Part shown: positions 29,307 through 37,529 of the stretch, one piece after another
Layout of the letters: each line of letters begins with the position of its first letter
Numbering within the stretch: the first letter of the stretch is position 1
Origin: an uncultured Jannaschia sp.
GTDB taxonomy: Bacteria; Pseudomonadota; Alphaproteobacteria; Rhodobacterales; Rhodobacteraceae
Length of the DNA: 64,000 nt
Direction: 5' to 3'
NCBI RefSeq assembly: GCF_947494025.1
Contig: NZ_CANLTQ010000001.1
Span: 496,001 to 560,000, forward strand
Program-made: the position numbers and the translations under genes
The notes under the pieces: generated by a model
Told to the model about the DNA's origin: nothing
What the model saw: the letters and a program-made list of their open reading frames with translations, nothing else
The model's database searches: none

Positions 29307-29933
29307 CTAGTTGCCCCGCGCCTTGTCCACCTGCGCCCGACCCTTCTCGTCCCCGGGCAGGACGTAGTCCGCGCCCTCCCAGGGAGATGCGAAGTCGAAC
29401 TGCCGGTATTCCTGGGTCAGATTTACCGGTTCGTAGACAACGCGCTTCTGCACCTCGTCGTAGCGCACTTCGGTATAGCCCGTCGTCGGAAAGTCCTTGC
29501 GGAGCGGATGACCACGGAAGCCGTAATCGGTGAGGATGCGCCGCAGATCCGGGTGGCCGGAAAAGAGAATGCCGAACATGTCGAACACCTCCCGTTCGAA
29601 CCAGTTGGCGGCGGGATAGATGCCGGTGATGGACGGCAAGATCTCGTCCTCGCGGGCATAGGCCTTCAGACGGATGCGCTGGTTCCGGTACATCGACAGA
29701 AAGTGGTAGACGAGGCAGAACCGCCGGTCGTCGCCGGGATAGTCGATCGCGGTGATATCCACGAGCGAGGCGAACCGGCACTGCTCATCGGTCTTGAGGA
29801 ACTCGACGAGCACGGGAATGTCGGAGGGCGTCGTTTCCACCGTCAGCTCGTCGCGTTCGATCGTGTGCGACGCGATACGGTCGCCCTCGCGGGTCTCGAT
29901 ATGCGCGATCAGTTCCTGCAACGTCTCTCTCAT
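29307..29933 (-). CDS. nuoC: NADH-quinone oxidoreductase subunit C
   Basis: A 208-residue peripheral-arm subunit (30-kDa subunit). The signature [22 protein letters not shown] and the block [39 protein letters not shown] are unmistakable. It is a separate gene, not fused to NuoD as in E. coli. The ATG at 29933 overlaps the nuoB stop (ATGA). The next gene downstream is a 69-codon ORF rather than nuoD. Confidence 0.97.
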   Translation of the reverse strand: MRETLQELIAHIETREGDRIASHTIERDELTVETTPSDIPVLVEFLKTDEQCRFASLVDITAIDYPGDDRRFCLVYHFLSMYRNQRIRLKAYAREDEILPSITGIYPAANWFEREVFDMFGILFSGHPDLRRILTDYGFRGHPLRKDFPTTGYTEVRYDEVQKRVVYEPVNLTQEYRQFDFASPWEGADYVLPGDEKGRAQVDKARGN

Positions 29934-30463
29934 CGCACCAATGTCCCCGTCCGCCGTATCTTGCGCTGCAACTGCAGCAGCCCGTAGAGCAGCGCCTCCG
30001 CCGTCGGCGGGCAGCCGGGCACGTAGAGGTCGACCGGGATGATCCGGTCGCAGCCGCGCACGACGGAATAGCTGTAGTGGTAATAACCGCCCCCGTTGGC
30101 GCAGGATCCCATCGAGACCACGTAACGCGGCTCGGGCATCTGGTCGTAGACCTTGCGGATCGCCGGCGCCATCTTGTTCGTAAGCGTGCCGGCCACGATC
30201 ATCAGGTCGGATTGCCGCGGGGAGGCGCGCGGCGCCATCCCGAAGCGCTCGGCATCGTAGCGCGGCATCGCGGTATGCATCATCTCGACCGCGCAGCAGG
30301 CCAGGCCGAAGGTCATCCAGTGGAGCGATCCGGTGCGGGCCCAGTTTATGATGTCCTCGGTGGAGGTCAGCAGGAAGCCCTTGTCCTGCAATTCGCGGTT
30401 CAGAAGCTGCGTCCCGTGCTCCTTGTCGCCGCCCGCAGTGTTCAGTCCGGTCTGCACGCCCAT
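29930..30463 (-). CDS. nuoB: NADH-quinone oxidoreductase subunit B
   Basis: A 177-residue subunit carrying cluster N2, the electron donor to quinone. The tandem cysteines are seen in [13 protein letters not shown], with the remaining ligands in [21 protein letters not shown] and [12 protein letters not shown]-terminal residues before about 30 are variable. A 400-base non-coding gap separates it from nuoA, which is unusual, so a promoter of its own or a lost gene is possible there. Confidence 0.97.
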   Translation of the reverse strand: MGVQTGLNTAGGDKEHGTQLLNRELQDKGFLLTSTEDIINWARTGSLHWMTFGLACCAVEMMHTAMPRYDAERFGMAPRASPRQSDLMIVAGTLTNKMAPAIRKVYDQMPEPRYVVSMGSCANGGGYYHYSYSVVRGCDRIIPVDLYVPGCPPTAEALLYGLLQLQRKIRRTGTLVR

Positions 30464-30863
30464 GTCGCCGCTCCTTGAGAGTGTCGCGAGGCGCTGGCCC
30501 CGTCCGGTCGGGAAGCTGTGTAGCCCGCGCCCCCGGAGGGGTCAACGCGCGCCCTTCCCTTCGATATGGGAGAAACGAACACGAATTGCAGGGGGATCGA
30601 CCGCGACATCCCGTCCCGCGCGCCCCGATCGCGAGGCCTTCGGCAAGAGTATTTCCGCTAGGTAGTAAGGCGCGGTCACCCCGGCTGTCCGAGACGCCGC
30701 ACACAAGGCCCGCCGGGCGGAAGCACGTCGGCTTTTCCTCGAGCGGTCATCGGCTCTCCAGCCTGACCCACCGGCCATTAAAGAAAGGCTCAACGAGCAT
30801 TCTTCTTGGCGGACACGCTCGAACCCGACGCGGCGTTGCGCGGCAGTCGCGGATCGGACCCGA
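30464..30863 (-). other. 400-base gap within the nuo operon, no convincing gene
   Basis: Between the nuoA stop and nuoB start there is no protein-like ORF: the best candidate (30542-30793, minus) is arginine/alanine/serine-rich without hydrophobic order or a ribosome site. The stretch 30640-30670 and 30770-30800 is relatively AT-rich (AAGAGTATTTCCGCTAGG; ATTAAAGAAAGG). I see no tRNA, terminator with T-run, or known repeat in it. Confidence 0.5.
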
Positions 30864-31229
30864 TCACTCCCAGTCCAGTGCGCCCTTCTTCCACTCGTAA
30901 GCGAAACCGACGGTGAGGACCGTCAGAAAGACCATCATCGACCAGAACGCCGCGTCCGTCAGGCCGGCGAAGCTGACCGCCCAGGGGAACAGGAACGCGA
31001 TCTCGAGATCGAAGATGATGAACAGGATCGCGACGAGGTAGAAGCGGACGTCGAACTTCATCCGCGCGTCGTCGAAGGCGTTGAAGCCGCATTCGTAGGC
31101 GGAGACCTTCTCGGGGTCGGGCGCGCGCACCGCGACGACGGCGGCGGCAAGGATCAGCACCACGCCCAGACCCACGGCGACGCCGAGAAACATCAGGATC
31201 GGCAGGTATTCCAGCAGCATGATTTCCAT
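30864..31229 (-). CDS. nuoA: NADH-quinone oxidoreductase subunit A
   Basis: A 121-residue membrane subunit (ND3 homologue) with three helices. The conserved loop [43 protein letters not shown], containing the cysteine of the quinone-gating loop, is intact. CGGAGG sits just upstream of the ATG at 31229. The spacer to the MltB-type gene is only 42 bases, so no obvious nuo-specific promoter is visible directly upstream. Confidence 0.97.
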   Translation of the reverse strand: MEIMLLEYLPILMFLGVAVGLGVVLILAAAVVAVRAPDPEKVSAYECGFNAFDDARMKFDVRFYLVAILFIIFDLEIAFLFPWAVSFAGLTDAAFWSMMVFLTVLTVGFAYEWKKGALDWE

Positions 31230-31271
31230 CGTGGGCCTCCGGTCGCGTGCGGTCCCGGCATCTCTAGGCCG

Positions 31272-32384
31272 TCAGAGCATCGCCAGCAAGGCCGGCGACG
31301 GATCGCCGGTGGCCGGCAGGCCCCGGCTCGCCTGAAATGCGGCAATGGCGGCGCGGCTGTTCGGGCCGATCACGCCGTCGGTTCCGCCCGTATCGAAACC
31401 CGACGCGGTGAGGCGCCGCTGGAGGTCCTGCCGCTGGTCGATGGTCAGGCCGTAGCGGTCCGGCCCGAAGCCCTGCCGCAGCGGTCCGCCCCCTGCGATC
31501 CGGTCGGCAAGATACCCGACGCCGAGCGCGTAGCTGTCGGAATTGTTGTAGCGCTTGATGACGCGAAAGTTCGGCCCGGTCCGGAAGCTCGGACCGCCCG
31601 CATCGGGCGTCAGGTTGCCCGCCGGGTCCTCGACCGCCCAGGATCCGCCCCTCTGCCACCCCGCGCCAGCGAGGTACGAGGCCGCGGAAGCCAGCGCGTC
31701 GGTCGGATCCTCGCCCCAGATGTCGCGCCGCCCGTCGCCGGTGAAATCCACGGCCGATTGCAGGTAGGAGGTCGGGATGAACTGCGTATGCCCCATCGCC
31801 CCGGCCCAGGAGCCGACCATCCGGCCCGCCGTCACGTCCCCCGCCTGGAGGATGCGCATCGCCGCGAGAAGCTGGCTTTCGAAGAACGCGCCGCGCCGGC
31901 CGTCATAGGCCAGCGTCGAGAGCGCGGAGATCGTCGGGATGTCGCCGCGCCGTGCGCCATAATTGCTCTCCACGCCCCAGATCGCGCAGACGATCTCCGC
32001 CGGCACGCCGTAGCGCGCCTCGATCGCCGCGAGCGTGCCGCGTTGCCGCGCGAAGGCGGCTCGGCCGGCCTGCACCTTCGCTTCGGGGGCGACGATGGCG
32101 AGGTAGTCCTCGAAGCTGCGCCGGAACTCGGTCTGGTTGCGATCCCGCTCGACCACGCCCGGAAGGAAGCCCGCGCCGCGAAACGCGCCGTCGATCACGT
32201 CGGCTGGAATGCCCGCCGCCGCGGCGCGCGGCCGGAACGCGGCGACCCAGGCGTCCCAGCCGGGATCGGCCTGCGGGCGCAGGCCCGGATCCGCGGGGAT
32301 CACGCCGGAGACGGTCGGCTCGCCCGTGCAGCCGGACGCGACCATGGCCAAGGCGGCGGACAGAAAGGTGCGGCGCGTCATCAT
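31272..32384 (-). CDS. lytic murein transglycosylase (MltB family)
   Basis: A 370-residue lipoprotein-type enzyme that cleaves peptidoglycan glycan strands, forming 1,6-anhydro-muramic ends. N-terminal lipobox MVASGC (cysteine about 19). The catalytic glutamate lies in AIWGVESNYGARRGDIPTI, followed by AGAMGHTQFIPTSYLQ and DFTGDGRRDIWGEDPTDALAS. A C-terminal peptidoglycan-binding domain (IDQRQDLQRRLTASGFDTGG...AIAAFQ) completes it. Two adjacent ATGs (32384 and 32381) can serve as start. Confidence 0.92.
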   Translation of the reverse strand: MMTRRTFLSAALAMVASGCTGEPTVSGVIPADPGLRPQADPGWDAWVAAFRPRAAAAGIPADVIDGAFRGAGFLPGVVERDRNQTEFRRSFEDYLAIVAPEAKVQAGRAAFARQRGTLAAIEARYGVPAEIVCAIWGVESNYGARRGDIPTISALSTLAYDGRRGAFFESQLLAAMRILQAGDVTAGRMVGSWAGAMGHTQFIPTSYLQSAVDFTGDGRRDIWGEDPTDALASAASYLAGAGWQRGGSWAVEDPAGNLTPDAGGPSFRTGPNFRVIKRYNNSDSYALGVGYLADRIAGGGPLRQGFGPDRYGLTIDQRQDLQRRLTASGFDTGGTDGVIGPNSRAAIAAFQASRGLPATGDPSPALLAML

Positions 32385-32467
32385 GTCCCGAAGGTCCTCA
32401 ATGGGGGCGTTCGGCGTCACCCTAGCCAAGGGCGACGTAACGGCAAGGAACTTCGGACAGGTCTCTG

Positions 32468-32962
32468 TCAGACCTCGTCCAGGGCCGCGCTGAGCGTCCG
32501 CGCGTCGCGATCGGAGAAGGCGACGAGCGTGACCGTCTGACCGTCTTGCACTTCCGCGTGCAACGTCCGCACCGCGATCCGTGCGGCGCGGTCGGGCGGA
32601 AAGCCGTAGATGCCGGTCGAGATGGCCGGAAAAGCGACGGTCCGCGCGCCGAGCTCGCGCGCCCGTGCCATCGCGTTGCGGTAGCAGGCGGTCAGCGCGT
32701 CGTCCTCCCCCGCGTCGCCGCCCTTCCAGACTGGCCCGACCGCATGGATGACGTGGCGGGCGGGCAGATCGTAGCCCCTGGTCGCCTTCGCCCCGCCCGT
32801 CTCGCAGCCGCCGAGGGTGCGGCATTCCGCGAGCAGCCCCGGTCCGGCTGCCCGATGGATCGCCCCGTCCACCCCGCCGCCGCCGAGCAGCGACGCGTTT
32901 GCCGCATTCACGATGGCGTCCACGTCGAGCGTCGTGATGTCGGCCTGCCTGACCTCGATCAT
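32468..32962 (-). CDS. macro domain protein, O-acetyl-ADP-ribose deacetylase-like
   Basis: A 164-residue single macro domain. The ADP-ribose-binding motif [26 protein letters not shown] and the second loop [18 protein letters not shown] match the YmdB/MacroD branch, which hydrolyses O-acetyl-ADP-ribose and mono-ADP-ribosyl groups. The start at 32962 ([10 protein letters not shown]) is the usual family start. It sits between the LprI-like and MltB genes, all on the same strand with short spacers, but no functional link to them is obvious. Confidence 0.92.
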   Translation of the reverse strand: MIEVRQADITTLDVDAIVNAANASLLGGGGVDGAIHRAAGPGLLAECRTLGGCETGGAKATRGYDLPARHVIHAVGPVWKGGDAGEDDALTACYRNAMARARELGARTVAFPAISTGIYGFPPDRAARIAVRTLHAEVQDGQTVTLVAFSDRDARTLSAALDEV

Positions 32963-32981
32963 CGTTCCGTCCCGGCGCGGA

Positions 32982-33476
32982 TCATTGGGTTTGCCGCTCG
33001 GACAGATCCTGCTCCAATGCCAGAGCCTGCCGCGCGGTTTGCCGCAGAAGGCAGGCCGCGCCGGCCGGCCCCTGCCCCGAGCCGCCGCCCCACTTGCTGC
33101 GCTCGTAGGCACAGGCGGCGTCGCGGAACGGAATCCAGGCGCGCTGCATCGCCTGTAGCGCCTCTGACTGCGACGGACCCGCATGTCCGTAATCGGCGGA
33201 TTCCGCGTCGATGACCCGGGTGCGCACGCGGAGGGCATCGTAGGCGGCGTTCAGCCTGTCGTCCCAATAGGCGACCTCCCCCGCGAGGCAGGTGCCCATG
33301 CCCACCGTCGTGTCGCCGCCCTCGGTGGCGCGCATGCAGGCATCGGCGGCCAGACCGACGCAGCTTTCCGCGGGCGCGTCCGTCGCAAGACAGGATTCCG
33401 TCGCGAAGGCGTCGAAGACCACGTCCTGCGCTGCGGCGGGCCAGGCCAGGAACATCAGGGGGATGGCACGCATCAT
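32982..33476 (-). CDS. LprI-like (DUF1311) exported protein
   Basis: A 164-residue protein with signal peptide [16 protein letters not shown] and six or more cysteines. The central [16 protein letters not shown] and the later [28 protein letters not shown] fit the LprI N-terminal (DUF1311) family, some members of which inhibit lysozyme. The cysteines (ESCLA, ESCVG, DACMR, GTCLA, AACAY, AACLL) would be oxidised in the periplasm. The ATG overlaps the upstream DUF1622 stop codon (ATGA). Being next to a lytic transglycosylase, a cell-wall link is plausible. Confidence 0.82.
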   Translation of the reverse strand: MMRAIPLMFLAWPAAAQDVVFDAFATESCLATDAPAESCVGLAADACMRATEGGDTTVGMGTCLAGEVAYWDDRLNAAYDALRVRTRVIDAESADYGHAGPSQSEALQAMQRAWIPFRDAACAYERSKWGGGSGQGPAGAACLLRQTARQALALEQDLSERQTQ

Positions 33477-33916
33477 TTGTTCAGATCCTCCTTCACGGCA
33501 CGAAGCTCCCGCTCGAGAAAATACGCGATCGTCGAGCGGATGGCGACAAGAACGGCGAGAAAGACCAGATCGCCCATGCGCAGGCTCAACGCGGTGTGGA
33601 TGATGTCGGACACGATCAGCATCATCAGCCCCGCAAGGATCGAGCGGCCGAAATGCAGGCGGTTGTCGTTGACGATCTGCATGCGCTCGTCATGCCCGTT
33701 TGCGCGGATCTCGGAACGGACGAACCCGACGATGAAGCGCGCCGCTCCCAGAAGCAGAATGATGCAGCCGAAAAGCTTGGTGACCGTCGCGCCCCAATCG
33801 AGGACGACGAAGAGCAGGTGCAACTGCTCGTGCAATGCCGGAGGATCGGCCACGTAATCGAGAAAGCTCGACCGGTTCTGATCGCCTTCGGCGGCCTGCA
33901 CTTCTTCGGGATCCAT
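33473..33916 (-). CDS. DUF1622 membrane protein
   Basis: A 147-residue protein with three membrane segments: LFVVLDWGATVTKLFGCIILLLGAARFI, LHFGRSILAGLMMLIVSDIIHTAL and DLVFLAVLVAIRSTIAYFL. The third runs into a charged end [14 protein letters not shown]. This fits the DUF1622 family of unknown function. GGAGG (from CCTCC at about 33921) precedes the ATG at 33916; earlier in-frame codons lack homology. It is the first gene of the long minus-strand run and starts beside two strong hairpins. Confidence 0.85.
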   Translation of the reverse strand: MDPEEVQAAEGDQNRSSFLDYVADPPALHEQLHLLFVVLDWGATVTKLFGCIILLLGAARFIVGFVRSEIRANGHDERMQIVNDNRLHFGRSILAGLMMLIVSDIIHTALSLRMGDLVFLAVLVAIRSTIAYFLERELRAVKEDLNK

Positions 33917-33933
33917 CGATCCTCCTTTCGCAT

Positions 33934-33984
33934 GCCGGGACGACATCCCGGCCATTCCGCGCCGCCCCCCGTCGGGGCGGCGCG
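33934..33984. repeat. two adjacent perfect hairpins upstream of the DUF1622 gene
   Basis: GCCGGGA (33934-33940) pairs with TCCCGGC (33946-33952), and CGCGCCGCCCC (33958-33968) pairs with GGGGCGGCGCG (33974-33984). Both have 5-base loops. No T-run follows on either strand. They lie in the divergent spacer, in or near the 5' leader of the DUF1622 gene. Confidence 0.6.
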
Positions 33985-34167
33985 TGGCAGCGGACGAGGC
34001 GGACCGCTTGCGGGCCCGTCATCACCGACCTTACTCTGCGCACGTTTCTCCGCCGCGTCCACCACGGGACGGAGGTCGGGAATACCCGACTTGACCTTAC
34101 GGCATCCGATCGGCAGCCTCGTCGCGGGCACGAGACGGGGGGCGGATACAGGACGGGAGTGGGCGAA

Positions 34168-34677
34168 ATGGCGCGATGCTACGTTGCGTTCTACCGCGGC
34201 AGGGGGGACTGGGCCGACAGGATCGTCCGCTTCGCCACACGTTCCGCATATTCGCATTGCGAGCTGATCCGGAGCGAGAGGCGTCCCAAGCTCGGCACGG
34301 GCGTCGAGTGCCTGAGCGCGTCGCGGCGCGACGGCGGCGTGCGGCTCAAGCGGATCGAGCTCGATGCGGCGAAATGGTGCATCTACGACGTCGCCTGGGC
34401 GCCGGACGGGACGTGGGACCGGGCGATGGAGAAGCTCGGCGCGCCCTACGAGCTCTGGTCGCTCGTCACGACGCATCTGCTCAACTTCCGGCGCGGGAAC
34501 CGGGAGAGGTGGTTCTGCTCGGAGCTCATCGCCTATGCCCTGCGCCTCGACATGCCGCATGCCTATTCGCCGGGCGACCTCCTGCGCGCGATCCGGGACC
34601 ATACGGACACATATCATGCCGCAAGGCGGGCGGCGCGCGCGGACCTCCGAAGCGGCGCCCGCGGCCCGGACGCCTGA
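34168..34677 (+). CDS. NlpC/P60-like (YiiX/YebB-type papain fold) protein
   Basis: A 169-residue protein with the permuted papain-like layout: histidine in TRSAYSHCELI early and the putative catalytic cysteine in RWFCSELIAYAL late. The family cleaves amide bonds of peptidoglycan or lipids, but members of this branch are mostly uncharacterised. No signal peptide is seen, so it may be cytoplasmic or exported by another route. Start ATG 34168 (MARCYVAF) follows GGGAG about 8 bases upstream. It is likely monocistronic. Confidence 0.75.
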   Translation: MARCYVAFYRGRGDWADRIVRFATRSAYSHCELIRSERRPKLGTGVECLSASRRDGGVRLKRIELDAAKWCIYDVAWAPDGTWDRAMEKLGAPYELWSLVTTHLLNFRRGNRERWFCSELIAYALRLDMPHAYSPGDLLRAIRDHTDTYHAARRAARADLRSGARGPDA

Positions 34678-34828
34678 GACGACCGGCCGGATCGGCGATA
34701 AAACGGCGTAACGCTCCCCGGTACGGAAAAGATTTTGCCTGAAAGGTGGCTTGGGTTACAGCTGCCGTGGGCAACGCGGTCATGGGGGGTGGTGTCGTCC
34801 GCATTACGTCTCGCATGCGGAGTGCGGC

Positions 34829-36724
34829 ATGAAAGAAACCAGGATCGACCTTCCGCCACGTCTCGATGTGGAGGAGGGCGAGATCATCGCCCAGCAGGTC
34901 TTCGCGATTTCGCGGCTGACGCCCGTGATGATGACGGCGAACGTCGTGAACGTCCTCGCCACGCTCTTTGCCCTGTCGCAGGACGGTCCGCTCGAGGACC
35001 GGGTCATCGTCTGGGGCATCGTCGGCGTCGTCTTCGCGGTGTTGCTCAAGGCGCGGTGGTTCTGGCGGCTCAGGCGCCCCTTTCCGAAATCCTTGTCGCG
35101 ACGGACCCGGAACAAGGTCGTTCTGTTCGCCGGCGTTCTGGGCGCGATCTGGGCCTATCCGGGCCTTTTCGTACTGCCCGAGGCCGGTATCCTGACGCAG
35201 GGCTTCCTTGTCGCCCTCGCGGCCGGAATGGTATCAGGCGGAGCTATCGCGCTTTACCCCGTCCCGTCCGCTGCGTTCCTTTATTCCGGCGTGATCGCGG
35301 CCGGCTACCTCGTCGGGTTCGCGCTGACGGGGCAACCGATATTCCTCAGCTTCATCGCCGTCGCCTGCGCGTTCTTTTACGCCGTCGCGCGCAGTGTGCT
35401 GCGGCACGAGCAGATCTTCGTCTCGGAGTTCCGCACCCGCAGGGAGCTCGACGAGAGGAACGCCCTTATCGCGCAACTCCTCGACGAGACGCGGTCCGAA
35501 GCCGACGTCCAGCAACGCGAATCCGAGGCGCGGCTGGCGCAGGTCCAGAAGCTCGACGCCGTGGGGCGGCTGACCGCGGGCGTCGCGCACGACTTCAACA
35601 ACCTCCTCGCCGTGATCATGGGCAATCTGGAACTCATGCAGATCGTCCGGAAGGACGAGGAGCGGACGGAGTTGATCGAGGCGGCGCTGGCATCGACGAA
35701 GCGGGGGGCGGACTTGACGAAGCAACTTCTCGCCTTCGGGCGGAAGGCGCCGCTCGCGCCCGAAACCATCAACCCCGCCACCGTCATCTCCGAGATGTAT
35801 TCGCTTTTGCGACGCACGCTGCCGACGAGCATCCGGATCGGTACCGACCTGCCGCCGGATGCCTGCCACGTTCGCGTCGATCGGTCACAGCTCGAGAACG
35901 CGATCCTCAACCTGTGCATCAACGCGCGGGACGCGATGCCGGAGGGCGGGGCGATCACCCTTTCCGTCCGGTGCGTGGACGGGAGCGTGATCGAGGCGAA
36001 GCCCGAGGATGGCGATGCCCATGCGGGCGCCCACGTGATGGTCGGCGTTCGCGACACCGGAACGGGCATTCCGCCCGACCATCTCGACCGGGTGTTCGAG
36101 CCGTTCTACACCACGAAGCCGGTCGGCGAGGGATCGGGGCTTGGTCTCGCCATGGTCTACGGCTTCGCCAAGCAGTCGGGCGGCCACGCCGAGGTCGAAA
36201 GCGAGCCGGGGCGCGGCACGCAAATCCGTCTCTACTTCCCGGCCTTCGACGATGCGCAGGGCACGTCCGAGACGGAACCGGAGCTTCCGGTGGCCAAGGC
36301 GACCGAAAGTGCCCGGATCCTCGTCGTGGACGACAGCGCGGACGTACGCTCGGTCATTGCCCACCAGCTGCGCACCCTCGGCTACACCGTGCTGGAGGCG
36401 GAGGACGGGGCGACCGCGCTCGAGACGTTGCGGACCCGCGTCCGTATCGACCTTCTGCTGACCGACGTGGTCATGCCGGGGGCGATACAGGGGGCCGACC
36501 TGATGCTGGCCTGCCGCAAGGAACGGCCGGACACCAGAGTCATCCTCATGTCGGGCTATCCCAAGGACGCGCTCGACGGGCACAGGGATGCGATCCGCAA
36601 CGTCACGACGATCATAAAGCCGATCCCGCTGGTCGAACTCGAACGGCTGGTACGGACGGAACTCGAACCGAAGGACAACGAGCGGGACGCCACCGGGGAT
36701 CGGAACGCGGGCGCGAAACGCTGA
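34829..36724 (+). CDS. hybrid sensor histidine kinase/response regulator
   Basis: A 631-residue signalling protein. Residues about 30-190 hold some six membrane helices with no recognisable extracellular sensor; a coiled-coil-like stretch (about 195-240, FRTRRELDERNALIAQLLDE) leads to the HisKA box GRLTAGVAHDFNNLLAVIMGN with phospho-acceptor H254. The HATPase_c domain shows INARDAMPEGG, DTGTGIP and GEGSGLGLAMVYGFAKQ. A C-terminal receiver domain has phospho-acceptor D546 in LLLTDVVMP. Kinases of this HDFNN type often pass phosphate to a separate regulator; none is adjacent. Start chosen at ATG 34829 since the upstream in-frame sequence is not conserved-looking. Confidence 0.92.
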   Translation: MKETRIDLPPRLDVEEGEIIAQQVFAISRLTPVMMTANVVNVLATLFALSQDGPLEDRVIVWGIVGVVFAVLLKARWFWRLRRPFPKSLSRRTRNKVVLFAGVLGAIWAYPGLFVLPEAGILTQGFLVALAAGMVSGGAIALYPVPSAAFLYSGVIAAGYLVGFALTGQPIFLSFIAVACAFFYAVARSVLRHEQIFVSEFRTRRELDERNALIAQLLDETRSEADVQQRESEARLAQVQKLDAVGRLTAGVAHDFNNLLAVIMGNLELMQIVRKDEERTELIEAALASTKRGADLTKQLLAFGRKAPLAPETINPATVISEMYSLLRRTLPTSIRIGTDLPPDACHVRVDRSQLENAILNLCINARDAMPEGGAITLSVRCVDGSVIEAKPEDGDAHAGAHVMVGVRDTGTGIPPDHLDRVFEPFYTTKPVGEGSGLGLAMVYGFAKQSGGHAEVESEPGRGTQIRLYFPAFDDAQGTSETEPELPVAKATESARILVVDDSADVRSVIAHQLRTLGYTVLEAEDGATALETLRTRVRIDLLLTDVVMPGAIQGADLMLACRKERPDTRVILMSGYPKDALDGHRDAIRNVTTIIKPIPLVELERLVRTELEPKDNERDATGDRNAGAKR

Positions 36725-36776
36725 CCCGGACGGAAGCGGCGCAGCTCTCCCCCGGCGGTCCGGACGGGGGGCGCGC

Positions 36777-37448
36777 CTAGCCGAGAACGCGGTCGAGCAC
36801 CCGGTCGAGATCCCCGTAATCGTCGAGCACCGCGTCCGGGTCGAGATCCGCGACGGAGGCTCCGGCGGGCGCGAAGCTCACGAGGATGCAGGGCACGCCC
36901 GCCGCCAAGGCCGTGCGTCGGTCGGTGATCGTGTCGCCGATCAGAACGGCCCGCGCCATGTCGCCCCCGGCCTCCCGCACGCTTTCCGCGAGGTGCTCCG
37001 GCCGCGGCTTGCGGACGGCGAGGCGGTCCGCGCCGACAAGGCTGTCGAACAGGTCGCGCGCGCCGAGCGCCGCCATCAACTGCTCGGCCAGCCCCTCCGG
37101 CTTGTTGGTGCAGATGCCGACCGCGTCGCCGCGGTCGCGCAGACGGCGAACCGCCTCGACGGCGCCGGGATAGAACGACGTGTGCCGGCAGATGTCGCGC
37201 TCGTAGGCGTCGAGGAGCGGCCGGTAGCCCGCATCCACCTCCGACTCGTCCACCTCTCCCGCCCGCGAGAAGCCGAGACGCAGCATGGCCCGCCCGCCGC
37301 GCAGCGCAGTCGCCCGGTCTTCGGAACCCGCGGGATCGAGGCGGATCGCGTGCCCGCGCATCGCAAAGGCCGCGTTGGCCGCCGCGATCAGGTCGCCCGA
37401 CGTGTCGCAGAGCGTGCCGTCGAGATCGAAGATCACGCAACGTTTCAT
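36777..37448 (-). CDS. gph: HAD family hydrolase, phosphoglycolate phosphatase
   Basis: A 223-residue HAD phosphatase removing phosphate from 2-phosphoglycolate. Motif I is FDLDGTLCDTS with both aspartates, motif II GICTNKPE, motif III lysine in VRKPRPEH, motif IV GDTITDRRTA. The alpha-helical cap between residues 15 and 80 is of the C1 type. The start at 37448 has AAAGGA upstream; an ATG three codons earlier is possible. It is divergent from glmU, with about 80 bases between them that must hold both promoters. Confidence 0.88.
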   Translation of the reverse strand: MKRCVIFDLDGTLCDTSGDLIAAANAAFAMRGHAIRLDPAGSEDRATALRGGRAMLRLGFSRAGEVDESEVDAGYRPLLDAYERDICRHTSFYPGAVEAVRRLRDRGDAVGICTNKPEGLAEQLMAALGARDLFDSLVGADRLAVRKPRPEHLAESVREAGGDMARAVLIGDTITDRRTALAAGVPCILVSFAPAGASVADLDPDAVLDDYGDLDRVLDRVLG

Positions 37449-37529
37449 CGGGGCCATCCTTTGCGATGCCGGGTTGCGGCAGGTCGCGCCGGGGGTAGAA
37501 CGGGAGGCGACCGAGGGAAAGGGCTCCCG

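Noticed and set aside
30542-30793. 83-codon minus-strand ORF in the nuoA-nuoB gap
   Set aside because: No ribosome site, no hydrophobic pattern, Arg/Ala/Ser-rich; looks like noise.
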